Shown: positions 8,137-15,862 of the stretch, piece after piece
Numbering within the stretch: the stretch's first letter is position 1
How the letters are laid out: each line of letters opens with the position of its first letter
DNA from: Gemmatimonadota bacterium
Lineage (GTDB): Bacteria; Latescibacterota; UBA2968; UBA8231
Length of the DNA: 45,874 bases
Reading direction: 5' to 3'
Assembly: GCA_002712305.1 (NCBI GenBank)
Contig: PATE01000109.1
Location: 1 to 45,874, forward strand
Notes under the pieces: model-generated
What the model was told of the DNA's origin: nothing
The model's database searches: none
Seen by the model: the letters and a program-made list of their open reading frames with translations, nothing else
Program-made: the position numbers and the translations under genes

Positions 8137-9596
8137 GCCTGGTCGCGCTCTTCCCTGTAGGCCTTTTCCAGCGCCAGGCGAAAAGGATGATTCGGTACGG
8201 ACGTGGCCATCTGCTGCGTTCGCTGATTCTGCAGCCAGTGCTCCAGCAGTTTTGCCCGCAGTCGGCTCTCCACATAAGCCACCTGTGTCTGTCCCGCGAG
8301 ATTTTCGATCTCCATCTGTGACGGGTCGACGTCGAGGTCGTACAACTCCGCCTCACCGCTGACATAGTGGCAGTATTTCCACCGGCCATCAGTCACCATG
8401 GCGCGCCCCGTAATCTCACAGAAGGTGACTTCCCTCGTTTTCAACGAGGGATCATCGAGTAGCGGCCCGAGCGACGTGCCCTGGATGGTGGCGGGCGCCT
8501 CAACACCACACACATCAAAGAAGGTGGCCACCACATCCAACCCGCTCACGAGACTCGCGCACCGGCCTCCTGCGACAGCGCGCTTCGACCCGTCCGGTGT
8601 GTGCGGCCCCCGAACGATCATCGGCACGTGAGCCATGCTCTCGTAGAAGTATCCCTTGAAGGGCAGGCCGTGGTCGCCAAGGGCATCTCCGTGGTCGGAT
8701 GTAAAGATGATCAGCGTGTTGTCGAGCGTCCCGCGCGTCTCGAGAGCGGCAAGCATCTTGCCGATCCCCTCGTCGATGAGACTGATGTTGGCGTAGTAGT
8801 GGGCTCGCCAGCGCCGCATGTCCTCGGCGGACGCCGTCGACGGATCGATGCGGAACATGGAATTGTTCAGTGAACCGGCCCCCTTGTCACCCTGCCCCTT
8901 GGGCTTGTTCGCCAACTCTTCGGGACCGCCCACAGGTTCGGGGATGTCCGCGTCGTAGTACATGTCGGCCATGTCTTCAGGCGGATCATAGGGGTCGTGA
9001 GGGCCAGCAAAACTCACCCAGACCGCAAAGGGGGAATCACCGTGCTGCTGCAACCACTCGGCGGCGCGATCCCCCGTGTAGCCATCGACATGAAACTTCC
9101 GATCGTGGGGGAAGATCGAAGCGCCGACCCACTCGAAGTAATGGGGATTGGACGTGGGGTGGGGTCGCTCGATGCCGTGGGCGCGCAGATACTGATAGTG
9201 ATCGTCGGGCAGATACACATGCCGCTTGTCCTCGGCGATGACGCGCTCGTCGAAGCCACCGGAGATGTCCCATGGCATGAAGTGCATCTTGCCGATGCCT
9301 GCCGTACGGAACCCCGCGGCACTCATCAGCGCTGGCCACGTCGGCGTCGACTCATCGAGCCATTGGCCATTCGACAGCACACCCGTTGTCGAGGGCCACT
9401 GCCCACTCATCCATGCCGCGCGACACGGCACACAGACAGGCGCCGGCGTGTAACAACGTTCGAAAACGACCCCCTCGGCGGCGAGACGGTCGAGATTCGG
9501 TGTCTGCATGAAGTCGAGACCATAACAAGGTAGCGAGTCGAAACGCTGCTGGTCGGTGGTGATGAACAGCAGGTTGGTGGGGGCAGATTCCATCAT
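8133..9596 (-). CDS. Sulfatase (arylsulfatase/polysaccharide sulfatase type)
   Basis: This 487-residue S1-type sulfatase removes sulfate esters, here most likely from a carbohydrate. Metal-binding TTDQQR (13-18) and FTSDHGD (298-304, D301 and H302) are present. The formylglycine site is Cys55 in CVPCRAAWMSG, a C-x-P-C-R form of the usual C-x-P-S-R. That motif needs a formylglycine-generating or anaerobic sulfatase-maturing enzyme, and none is in this window. No export signal is obvious: the N-terminus runs straight into LLFITTD, so the enzyme may be cytoplasmic and act on imported oligosaccharide. Length is normal for the family. Confidence 0.9.
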   Translation of the reverse strand: MMESAPTNLLFITTDQQRFDSLPCYGLDFMQTPNLDRLAAEGVVFERCYTPAPVCVPCRAAWMSGQWPSTTGVLSNGQWLDESTPTWPALMSAAGFRTAGIGKMHFMPWDISGGFDERVIAEDKRHVYLPDDHYQYLRAHGIERPHPTSNPHYFEWVGASIFPHDRKFHVDGYTGDRAAEWLQQHGDSPFAVWVSFAGPHDPYDPPEDMADMYYDADIPEPVGGPEELANKPKGQGDKGAGSLNNSMFRIDPSTASAEDMRRWRAHYYANISLIDEGIGKMLAALETRGTLDNTLIIFTSDHGDALGDHGLPFKGYFYESMAHVPMIVRGPHTPDGSKRAVAGGRCASLVSGLDVVATFFDVCGVEAPATIQGTSLGPLLDDPSLKTREVTFCEITGRAMVTDGRWKYCHYVSGEAELYDLDVDPSQMEIENLAGQTQVAYVESRLRAKLLEHWLQNQRTQQMATSVPNHPFRLALEKAYREERDQA

Positions 9597-9749
9597 TCGA
9601 TCCTGGGACTCATGTGGGCGTGGCCACCTGCCAGTCGGCGATCTACTCTATGTCGTATCGTCGACGGGCAGGGTCGGCGTGGAACCTAATCCGCCTGCAG
9701 GCCCTAGCCAACGTGATGCAACCGCTTCGATGAGTAACAACCTGACGAC

Positions 9750-11399
9750 GTGATACGCCTTGAATCCATCAGCCCTGCCGTTCCAGAGCCCTTGCGAACG
9801 GCAGGGTCCTGGCTACGACACCACCTCGATCCGCCTGAGCTGTCCTACCACGGAACGACGTGGCTCTTTCTGCGGGCTCTGGGTGCCGTCTACACTGTCG
9901 CGTTCCTCGGCCTTGCTCTGCAAATTGGTCCCCTGCTCGGTGAGAATGGCCTGCTCCCTGTCTCGGCCTTTCTCGAACGCATCGGGGACGGCAGCGAAAC
10001 TCCGTGGCTGCGCGTTCCGTCGCTCATGTGGCTCAATGACAGCGATGGCTTCATGCTCAGCCTCGCCTGGCTCGGTGTCGGGCTCGGTACTGCCCTGCTC
10101 GTCGGGCACGCCAGCGTCATCCACATGCTGGCGCTGTGGGTCCTGTACTCCTCCTTCGTCAATGTGGGACAGCTGTTCTATGGCTATGGCTGGGAGATCC
10201 TGCTGCTGGAAGTCGGTTTCCTCTCGGTGTTCCTCGTGCCCCTGTGGAAGGGCGGCTGGCACGGAACCGGTGGGCCGTCGTCGCCTCGAGCCGTGCTGTG
10301 GCTGCTGCGCTGGGTCCTGTTCCGGATCATGTTCGGCGCGGGCCTGATCAAGCTGCGCGGCGATGCCTGTTGGTGGGATCTGACCTGCCTGCTCTACCAC
10401 TACGAGACCCAACCGATTCCCAACCCGCTGAGTCCCTACTTCCATGCCCTGCCCGATCTGATCCACAAGGCCGGCGTCTTGTTCAACCACCTCGTCGAGG
10501 TGGTCGTCCCCTTTTTGCTAATCGGTACACCCCGACTTCGTTGGATCGCCGGCGGTCTCATGCTCCTGTTTCAGACGATGCTGATTCTGTCGGGGAATCT
10601 GTGCTGGCTGAATTACCTGACCGTCGTGCTGTGCCTCTCCTGCTTCGATGATCGCGTGTGGCACGGATTGCTCCAGCACACCCAGACCCTGTGCCGATGG
10701 TGGAATCGGCGGTCAGATCGCACGGCGACATCGCCGCGACGCCGGGTTGCGGTCGGAGCGCTTTGTGCGTTGGTGGCCTATCTGAGCATCGGCCCCATCG
10801 GCAATCTGCTATCGACTCGGCAGGCGATGAACACCTCCTTCGACCCCTTGCACCTGGTCAACACGTACGGCGCCTTCGGTCACATCGGCAAGACGCGACC
10901 CGAGATCATCCTGCTGGGCACCCTCGATCCAACACCGGGCCCGACCAGCGAGTGGGTGGAATACGAATTCAAGTGCAAACCAGGAGACGTAAACCGGCGG
11001 CCTTGTGTAGTTTCGCCCTACCATCTGCGACTCGACTGGCAGATCTGGTTCGCCGCCATGGCTGACTATCGCACCCAGCCCTGGCTGGTGCATTTCGTGT
11101 ATAAACTCCTGCACGCGGATCCGGGTGCCCTGAGCCTGCTTGCTCTTGATCCCTTCGACGGACAGCGACCCACCGCCATCCGCGCCGACCTGTATCAGTA
11201 CCACTTTGCGCCGCGGGGGGCGCAGGCTCATTGGACACGCGAGCGACAAAGAGCCTATCTGCCCATACTGAGGGCGGCAGACCCACAACTCCAGCGCGTG
11301 ATCGAAGGCTTCGGATGGAAGCTCCTTGCGGCCGACGACGGCGATTGTGCGTGCGACGATCCGAACGGGCGTGACGTCCTGGCCGCTACCGACCGGTAA
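9750..11399 (+). CDS. Lipase maturation factor-like multipass membrane protein
   Basis: The 549-residue protein resembles the LMF1/LMF2 (DUF1222) family. It has six or more hydrophobic segments between residues about 30 and 310. Family signatures include GENGLLPV, FYGYGWEILLLEVGFL, RIMFGAGLIKLRGDACWWDLTCL and HYETQPIPNPLSPYFH. A soluble tail contains EYEFKCKPGD and RLDWQIWFAAM. In animals LMF1 helps lipases fold in the ER; the role of bacterial homologues is unknown. The start is GTG at 9750; no strong SD is visible, so it may be off by a few codons. It faces the PIG-L gene in the same direction with an 84-base gap. Confidence 0.85.
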   Translation: MIRLESISPAVPEPLRTAGSWLRHHLDPPELSYHGTTWLFLRALGAVYTVAFLGLALQIGPLLGENGLLPVSAFLERIGDGSETPWLRVPSLMWLNDSDGFMLSLAWLGVGLGTALLVGHASVIHMLALWVLYSSFVNVGQLFYGYGWEILLLEVGFLSVFLVPLWKGGWHGTGGPSSPRAVLWLLRWVLFRIMFGAGLIKLRGDACWWDLTCLLYHYETQPIPNPLSPYFHALPDLIHKAGVLFNHLVEVVVPFLLIGTPRLRWIAGGLMLLFQTMLILSGNLCWLNYLTVVLCLSCFDDRVWHGLLQHTQTLCRWWNRRSDRTATSPRRRVAVGALCALVAYLSIGPIGNLLSTRQAMNTSFDPLHLVNTYGAFGHIGKTRPEIILLGTLDPTPGPTSEWVEYEFKCKPGDVNRRPCVVSPYHLRLDWQIWFAAMADYRTQPWLVHFVYKLLHADPGALSLLALDPFDGQRPTAIRADLYQYHFAPRGAQAHWTRERQRAYLPILRAADPQLQRVIEGFGWKLLAADDGDCACDDPNGRDVLAATDR

Positions 11400-11483
11400 C
11401 GTCGACACTGGCCTGCATGGCTCGAGCATCTATACTCGACGTGGAAACGCTGACACCCTCGCCCTGACAAGGAACCCGCAGCC

Positions 11484-12311
11484 ATGACCGACGCCCCCCT
11501 CCGCCTGCTCGTGATCGGCGCCCACCCCGACGACTGCGAAGTCAAAGCGGGCGGTCTGACCGCCATCTATCGCGACCTGGGACACCAGGTGCGTTTCCTG
11601 TCCATGACCAATGGCGCCACTGGACATCACGATATAGGTGGCATCGAGTTGGCACTGCGTCGTCGCCGGGAATCGGATGCCGTCGCCGAGGCGGAAGGCC
11701 TCGAGTATGAGATTCTCGACATCCACTGCGGCGAACTCGAACCCAGCGTGGCCAACCGCAAGCAGTTGATCCGAGAAATCCGTGAATATGAACCGGATCT
11801 GGTGCTGACTCATCGTCCCTGGGACTATCACCCCGATCACCGCTACACGGGAATGCTCGTGCAGGACGCATCCTACATCCTCACCGTTCCAAACATGGTT
11901 CCCCTCACGCCGCATCTGCAGAGGATGCCCGTGATCATGTATCTCTACGACAACTTCGCAAAGCCGATCCCCTTCCAGCCTGACATCGTCGTCGACATCG
12001 ATGCCGTGATCGATCGCAAACTCCATATGCTGCACTGCCACACGTCTCAGATGTACGAGTGGTTGCCCTACAATCGGAACGGACTCGACAAGGTCCCCGA
12101 CGACGAGGCTTCTCGTCGTGAGTATCTGGCGAACGGGCGCCTGCCACAGTTTGTCGAGGTTGCCCAACGCCATCGAGATCGCCTCGTGGCGCTGTATGGA
12201 GTGCAGAAAGGGAACAACACCAGGTATGCCGAGGCCTTCGAAACCTGCGAGTATGGTGCAGCACTGACCGCTGAGGCGAAGAAGCGACTGTTCCCCTTCC
12301 TGCCAAGCTGA
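11484..12311 (+). CDS. PIG-L family (LmbE-like) zinc deacetylase
   Basis: The 275-residue protein has the family zinc motif AHPDDCE (H14, D16 and D17) and the second site YHPDH (His116, His119). It belongs to the PIG-L/LmbE group, which removes acetyl from N-acetylglucosamine-type groups in glycolipids, mycothiol or bacillithiol precursors and free sugars. The next gene on the same strand is the unnamed ~400-residue family, starting 96 bases later, so the two may form a sugar-processing unit. AAGGAA lies 10-15 bases before the ATG. The protein is cytoplasmic and complete. Confidence 0.87.
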   Translation: MTDAPLRLLVIGAHPDDCEVKAGGLTAIYRDLGHQVRFLSMTNGATGHHDIGGIELALRRRRESDAVAEAEGLEYEILDIHCGELEPSVANRKQLIREIREYEPDLVLTHRPWDYHPDHRYTGMLVQDASYILTVPNMVPLTPHLQRMPVIMYLYDNFAKPIPFQPDIVVDIDAVIDRKLHMLHCHTSQMYEWLPYNRNGLDKVPDDEASRREYLANGRLPQFVEVAQRHRDRLVALYGVQKGNNTRYAEAFETCEYGAALTAEAKKRLFPFLPS

Positions 12312-12407
12312 CGGGGCCGGCCCAGAACAAGGATTCTGATGTTGCCGGGTCCGCCCAGGCCGAGTTCAACGGAAATCACACACATCCGACAACAGGAGAG
12401 CACACAG

Positions 12408-13598
12408 ATGGGTTCGCGCAGACACTTGGCCGTCATCACCACAGAATGGCGCTATCACTGCCATGCCTGGCATATGGCGGAACGGTTTCTCGTCGGTTAT
12501 CCCACCGAGGGTAAGTGGCACACACCTGAACTCGAGGTCGTTTCAGCCTATGTCGATCAGTTTCCCGAAAATGATCTGAGCCGTCAGCGGTCCGAGGAGT
12601 TCGGCTTTCCCATCTACAAATCCGTCGCCGAGGCCCTGTGCCGCGGTGGCGACGAATTGGCGGTGGATGCAGTCCTGCTCATCGGCGAGCACGGAGACTA
12701 TCCGAAGAGCGAATTCGGCCAGACGAAGTATCCCAGATACGAGTTGTTCAAGCAGGTCACCGATGTTTTCCGCAGTAGCGGACGCTCGGTGCCCGTGTTC
12801 AACGACAAGCATCTGTCATGGAAGTGGGAGTGGGCGAAGGAGATGGTTGACCTGACGCACGAATTGGACTTTCCCCTTGCCGCCGGATCTTCGCTGCCAG
12901 TTACGTGGCGAATGCCATCGGTCGACATGCCTCTCGGCGCCGAGGTCAACGAAATGATGTCTGTCGCGATGGGAGGTATGGACAGTTATGACTTTCACGC
13001 GTTGGAAGTCCTCCAGTGCATGGCCGAAAGGCGAGCAGGTGGCGAAACCGGCATTGCCGCAGTCCAGGGCCTGAAGGGCGATGCGGTCTGGCAGGCCATG
13101 GCCGCCGGAAGCTGGGCCAAAGGCGGTTGGGATCCAGAGTTGTTTGAAGCCTGTCTCGCCCGCACGCAGACACTCGCTCAACCCGAATCCTACAGCCATC
13201 GATTCCCCACGCAGGAGCAGATGCGCGAGTGGGTGAAGGAGCCCGTCGCCTACCGCATCGAGTACATCGACGGCACGAAGGCCACGATGCTTCTAATGAA
13301 TGGCCTTGTTGGCGATTTCACCTTTGCCGCGCGCCTCAAGGGCCAGGACACTCCCCTGTCGACGCTCTTCTACCTGCCGCCCGTGCCGAATGTCATGTAT
13401 TCGGCCGAATTGATGGCGAAAGCGGAGACGACGTTCATGACCGGCGAATCGCCGTGCCCCATTGAGCGAACCTTGTTGACCACGGGTTTGGTAGAAGCCT
13501 GTGTTCAGTCTGCCAACACGGAGCAGGCGCGCGTCGAGACACCGCATCTTGCAATCGTTTACGATGCGATTCCAAGGCCACTATTCGCCCACGACTGA
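12408..13598 (+). CDS. Uncharacterised conserved protein, copy 1 of a two-copy family
   Basis: This 396-residue protein closely resembles the one at 44199-45470. Shared blocks in order are AVDAVL-IGEHGDYP, PVF-DKHL, AGSS-PVTWR-P, FH-LE-LQC, GGE-G with VWQA, and ERTLLTTG, ending ARVETPHL. The N-terminal 150 residues alternate strands and helices like a Rossmann-type oxidoreductase fold, but no GxGxxG is seen. I do not recognise a characterised member. AGGAG at 12394-12398 supports ATG 12408; the frame is open further upstream to 12339 but that part is not shared with the other copy. The PIG-L deacetylase upstream suggests a link to sugar metabolism. Confidence 0.75.
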   Translation: MGSRRHLAVITTEWRYHCHAWHMAERFLVGYPTEGKWHTPELEVVSAYVDQFPENDLSRQRSEEFGFPIYKSVAEALCRGGDELAVDAVLLIGEHGDYPKSEFGQTKYPRYELFKQVTDVFRSSGRSVPVFNDKHLSWKWEWAKEMVDLTHELDFPLAAGSSLPVTWRMPSVDMPLGAEVNEMMSVAMGGMDSYDFHALEVLQCMAERRAGGETGIAAVQGLKGDAVWQAMAAGSWAKGGWDPELFEACLARTQTLAQPESYSHRFPTQEQMREWVKEPVAYRIEYIDGTKATMLLMNGLVGDFTFAARLKGQDTPLSTLFYLPPVPNVMYSAELMAKAETTFMTGESPCPIERTLLTTGLVEACVQSANTEQARVETPHLAIVYDAIPRPLFAHD

Positions 13599-13613
13599 TC
13601 ACAGAGCGGGTCG

Positions 13614-14657
13614 TTACTTCTCGGCCGTCGCCACCCCGATGTGGCGGTAGATGCCGTCGGCATCGATTCCGATCTGGCCATCGCCGGTACCGTAGATACT
13701 ACCCAGATCCCGGGCCGAGTAATAGAGCAGCCAGCGGCCACCCCCATCCACGACACACGGCGTGGAGGTGTAGCGACCGTCGAAGCGCGTGGGATCGCGT
13801 GTGGCCGGGAAGGCCGACCGGTCATGGTGGTGTTGCCAACTGATCCCGTCGGTCGACGTGGATGCGAACAACTCGAAGTGGCCTCCCTCGACATGGGCAC
13901 CATACCACATGGTCAGATCGGACCCGTCCTGCAAGACGAAGGGATAGACGATCGTCTGCAGGCCTCCGGACGGGACCAGCATGGGCTCAGCGTCTCGCGT
14001 CCAGTGCAGGCCGTCGTCCGACTCGAATCGATACACGGCCTGCGCAATCGTTTTATAGCTGTCGTGCTCGGCATCTGGTTGGGAATTCATCCACATGACG
14101 AACCCACCGCCGGATCGGGGAAGGACACAGGGCCGGCGGCCGCTGGGTAGCAATGGCTCAGGATGCACCTGCCACGCGAGGCCATCACGACTCTCTGCAT
14201 ATCCCGGTAGCTGGTCCAGCCGCAGGACCTGACCCGACTCGTCCCGGGACGATTCGGACATGACGAACCACATGCGAAACCGCTCGGTACCTTCGTCAAA
14301 CAGCACATGCGGCGTCTGCCACGACGCCCCCGCAGGTAGATGCCTGGCGGTAAGGATCGGGTTGGCAGGATCCGCTTCCCAATGGATGCCGTCGACGGAG
14401 GTTGCCGTGCCCAGATCCATGTCTTTGGTCCGCGTCGCCGTGGAATTTCCCAGATACCACATGCGATAGATCCCATTCACTCGAACGACCGTGGGATTAT
14501 AGAGCTGAACGCGGCACCATTCGGCTGTCGTTGTCATGGCGGACAGGGTAGGCTGCTCGTGTCGTTGCCAGTCGAGTTGATGGAGGTGCAAGGTGACTCT
14601 TCCGGTAGGGTGGATAGATGGTGGACGAAGATAGACGGAGCCGGCTTGATATCTCAA
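13614..14657 (-). CDS. Glycosidase-like five-bladed beta-propeller protein
   Basis: The 347-residue frame has repeated propeller strands typical of GH43/GH130-type glycosidases and related phosphorylases. Elements include YNPTVVRVNGIYRMWYLG, ATSVDGIHWE, RFRMWFVMSES, YAESRDGLAW, FESDDGLHW, MWYGAHVEGG and STSTDGISW. These SxDGxxW blades are characteristic of sugar-binding propellers. The true start is uncertain: the given TTG lacks an SD, and a start nearer the ATG at 14537 would remove about 40 residues. The substrate is unknown. It converges with the unnamed-family gene downstream (15-base gap) and diverges from an unknown gene across an AT-rich promoter region. Confidence 0.7.
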   Translation of the reverse strand: MRYQAGSVYLRPPSIHPTGRVTLHLHQLDWQRHEQPTLSAMTTTAEWCRVQLYNPTVVRVNGIYRMWYLGNSTATRTKDMDLGTATSVDGIHWEADPANPILTARHLPAGASWQTPHVLFDEGTERFRMWFVMSESSRDESGQVLRLDQLPGYAESRDGLAWQVHPEPLLPSGRRPCVLPRSGGGFVMWMNSQPDAEHDSYKTIAQAVYRFESDDGLHWTRDAEPMLVPSGGLQTIVYPFVLQDGSDLTMWYGAHVEGGHFELFASTSTDGISWQHHHDRSAFPATRDPTRFDGRYTSTPCVVDGGGRWLLYYSARDLGSIYGTGDGQIGIDADGIYRHIGVATAEK

Positions 14658-14672
14658 TGTTGCTGGCTCCTT

Positions 14673-14701
14673 TTCACGTATTTATACTTTTGATATATAT
14701 T
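14673..14701 (+). promoter_or_regulatory. Candidate sigma70-type promoter in AT-rich divergent region
   Basis: TTCACG (14673-14678) and TATATT (14696-14701) are 17 bases apart, a good spacing for a housekeeping promoter driving the gene that starts at 14740. The region 14670-14713 is strikingly AT-rich against its GC-rich surroundings. The same island could also serve the divergent propeller gene. The -35 box departs from TTGACA in two positions. Confidence 0.4.
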
Positions 14702-14739
14702 TTATCTATTTATGCGCGCCACCGAATCCAGGATTCCGA

Positions 14740-14931
14740 ATGACGCTGGCTGTTCGTGCGACGGATCAGGGTCCGATACCCGAGGCGATCCACAAGCATT
14801 TGTGGGAGTGCGTCAGTGCGCGCCTACAGCGTGGGGACTGGCTGATCAGAACCCTCGATTTTCAAAGAGCCCTGGAGGCAGATTACACCGCACTGACCGG
14901 GGTGTCGATCAGTGCGTCGGTGAGTCGGTGA
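14740..14931 (+). CDS. Unknown protein, upstream frame of an overlapping or frameshifted pair
   Basis: The 63-residue frame starts at ATG 14740 with AGGA six bases upstream and lies below the candidate promoter. It encodes a helical sequence (GPIPEAIHKHLWECV, TLDFQRALEADYTALTGVS). It ends in TGA at 14929-14931, which overlaps a GTG start of the next frame (GTGA). Either the two are translationally coupled, or they are one gene broken by a missing base; the reading SRVRRWLAHAQVN would result from one added G near 14926. I recognise no family. Confidence 0.45.
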   Translation: MTLAVRATDQGPIPEAIHKHLWECVSARLQRGDWLIRTLDFQRALEADYTALTGVSISASVSR

Positions 14932-15611
14932 GGAGGTGGCTGGCCCATGCCCAGGTAAACTCCAACCGTGAGAATCCCGACCGGTATGTGGCTCTGGGCG
15001 TCCGCAATTCCGTCCGCCGGGCCTTCCAGTCAGCCTGCGCCGCCCTTGGCTGGGACCCGGCTCGTATCGCCAGGCGGGTCCCATGGCCATTGCCCGATTC
15101 AACCTTCGATCGGGTGCGTGAGCTACTGGAAGAAATGGGCGTCAACTTGGGCGCCATCGATCCAGATGGCTGTATTCAGCATGCCATTGGTGTCTTGTCC
15201 GGCGAACAGGAACCCCTCGTCCGCCGCGACCCTGCCGAATCCATCGGTCAGACCGAGCCGGCGCTGAGCGTCATGTCACCAGATCCCGAGAGCACGGAGG
15301 TTGCCAAGGCGGAAGTTCCTGCTTCGGCCAACACCGGGGTCGTGATTGACGGCGAGGAGGATGAAGGGGCCGATGACGACACCCTGATCCCCGAGGAGCA
15401 ACGGCAGGGCGCGCTGGTTGGACGCGTGGAAGCGCGGGTCGCGGGCATGCTGCGCAAAGTACCCCGGAAGCTGATGCTGTCACCGAACGGCTCCGGACAG
15501 TATCTGCTGGCCCAGCGACACTCAGAGACCGGCGCCCTTGATCCCGCCTTGCTGCGTGGCTCCCCGCGCGCCGCGAGTTGCAACATCGACGGCGTGTGGC
15601 GCGAGACCTGA
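14928..15611 (+). CDS. Unknown protein, downstream frame of the pair
   Basis: The 227-residue frame starts at GTG 14928, overlapping the upstream stop. Residues 1-85 (RRWLAHAQVN, RNSVRRAFQSACAALGW, FDRVRELLEEMGVNLGAI) form a compact helical part. A long acidic linker (about 110-150, EEDEGADDDTLIPEE) follows, then a basic helical tail. The acidic linker suggests a flexible connection between two small domains. No enzyme motif, signal peptide or membrane segment is visible. It may be the C-terminal part of a single about-290-residue protein beginning at 14740. Confidence 0.5.
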   Translation: MRRWLAHAQVNSNRENPDRYVALGVRNSVRRAFQSACAALGWDPARIARRVPWPLPDSTFDRVRELLEEMGVNLGAIDPDGCIQHAIGVLSGEQEPLVRRDPAESIGQTEPALSVMSPDPESTEVAKAEVPASANTGVVIDGEEDEGADDDTLIPEEQRQGALVGRVEARVAGMLRKVPRKLMLSPNGSGQYLLAQRHSETGALDPALLRGSPRAASCNIDGVWRET

Positions 15612-15862
15612 GCAGAATCCCCCAAACCTCGGCTTCGCCTGAGCCCACTGCTGCGCCGCCCGGAGGGCTGGGGAATTTCGCCACCTGAGACGCACCCGGT
15701 TCCTTCCTAGGGCGGCTCCCTCAAAGCGCATCCTGTCACTATACTGAGCCCGTCCCTGCATCCGGGAGTCGACCCCTACCCGGGTATATATTCTCAGGGT
15801 CGATCCATTGGAGTTCTCGGTTGGACGGTTGAGGAAGGCGTTGTGACACCAAGGAATTGCAT
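15612..15862. other. Intergenic region upstream of transglutaminase-like gene
   Basis: No gene is seen in these 251 bases. AAGGA at 15851-15855 is the ribosome-binding site of the downstream gene. A TATATT-like stretch at about 15786-15791 (cgggTATATATTctc) is a possible -10 box; no clear -35 box is present. Confidence 0.3.

Noticed and set aside
11430-12173. 247-codon open frame on minus
   Set aside because: Antisense to the PIG-L gene with HPDD and HPDH; shadow.
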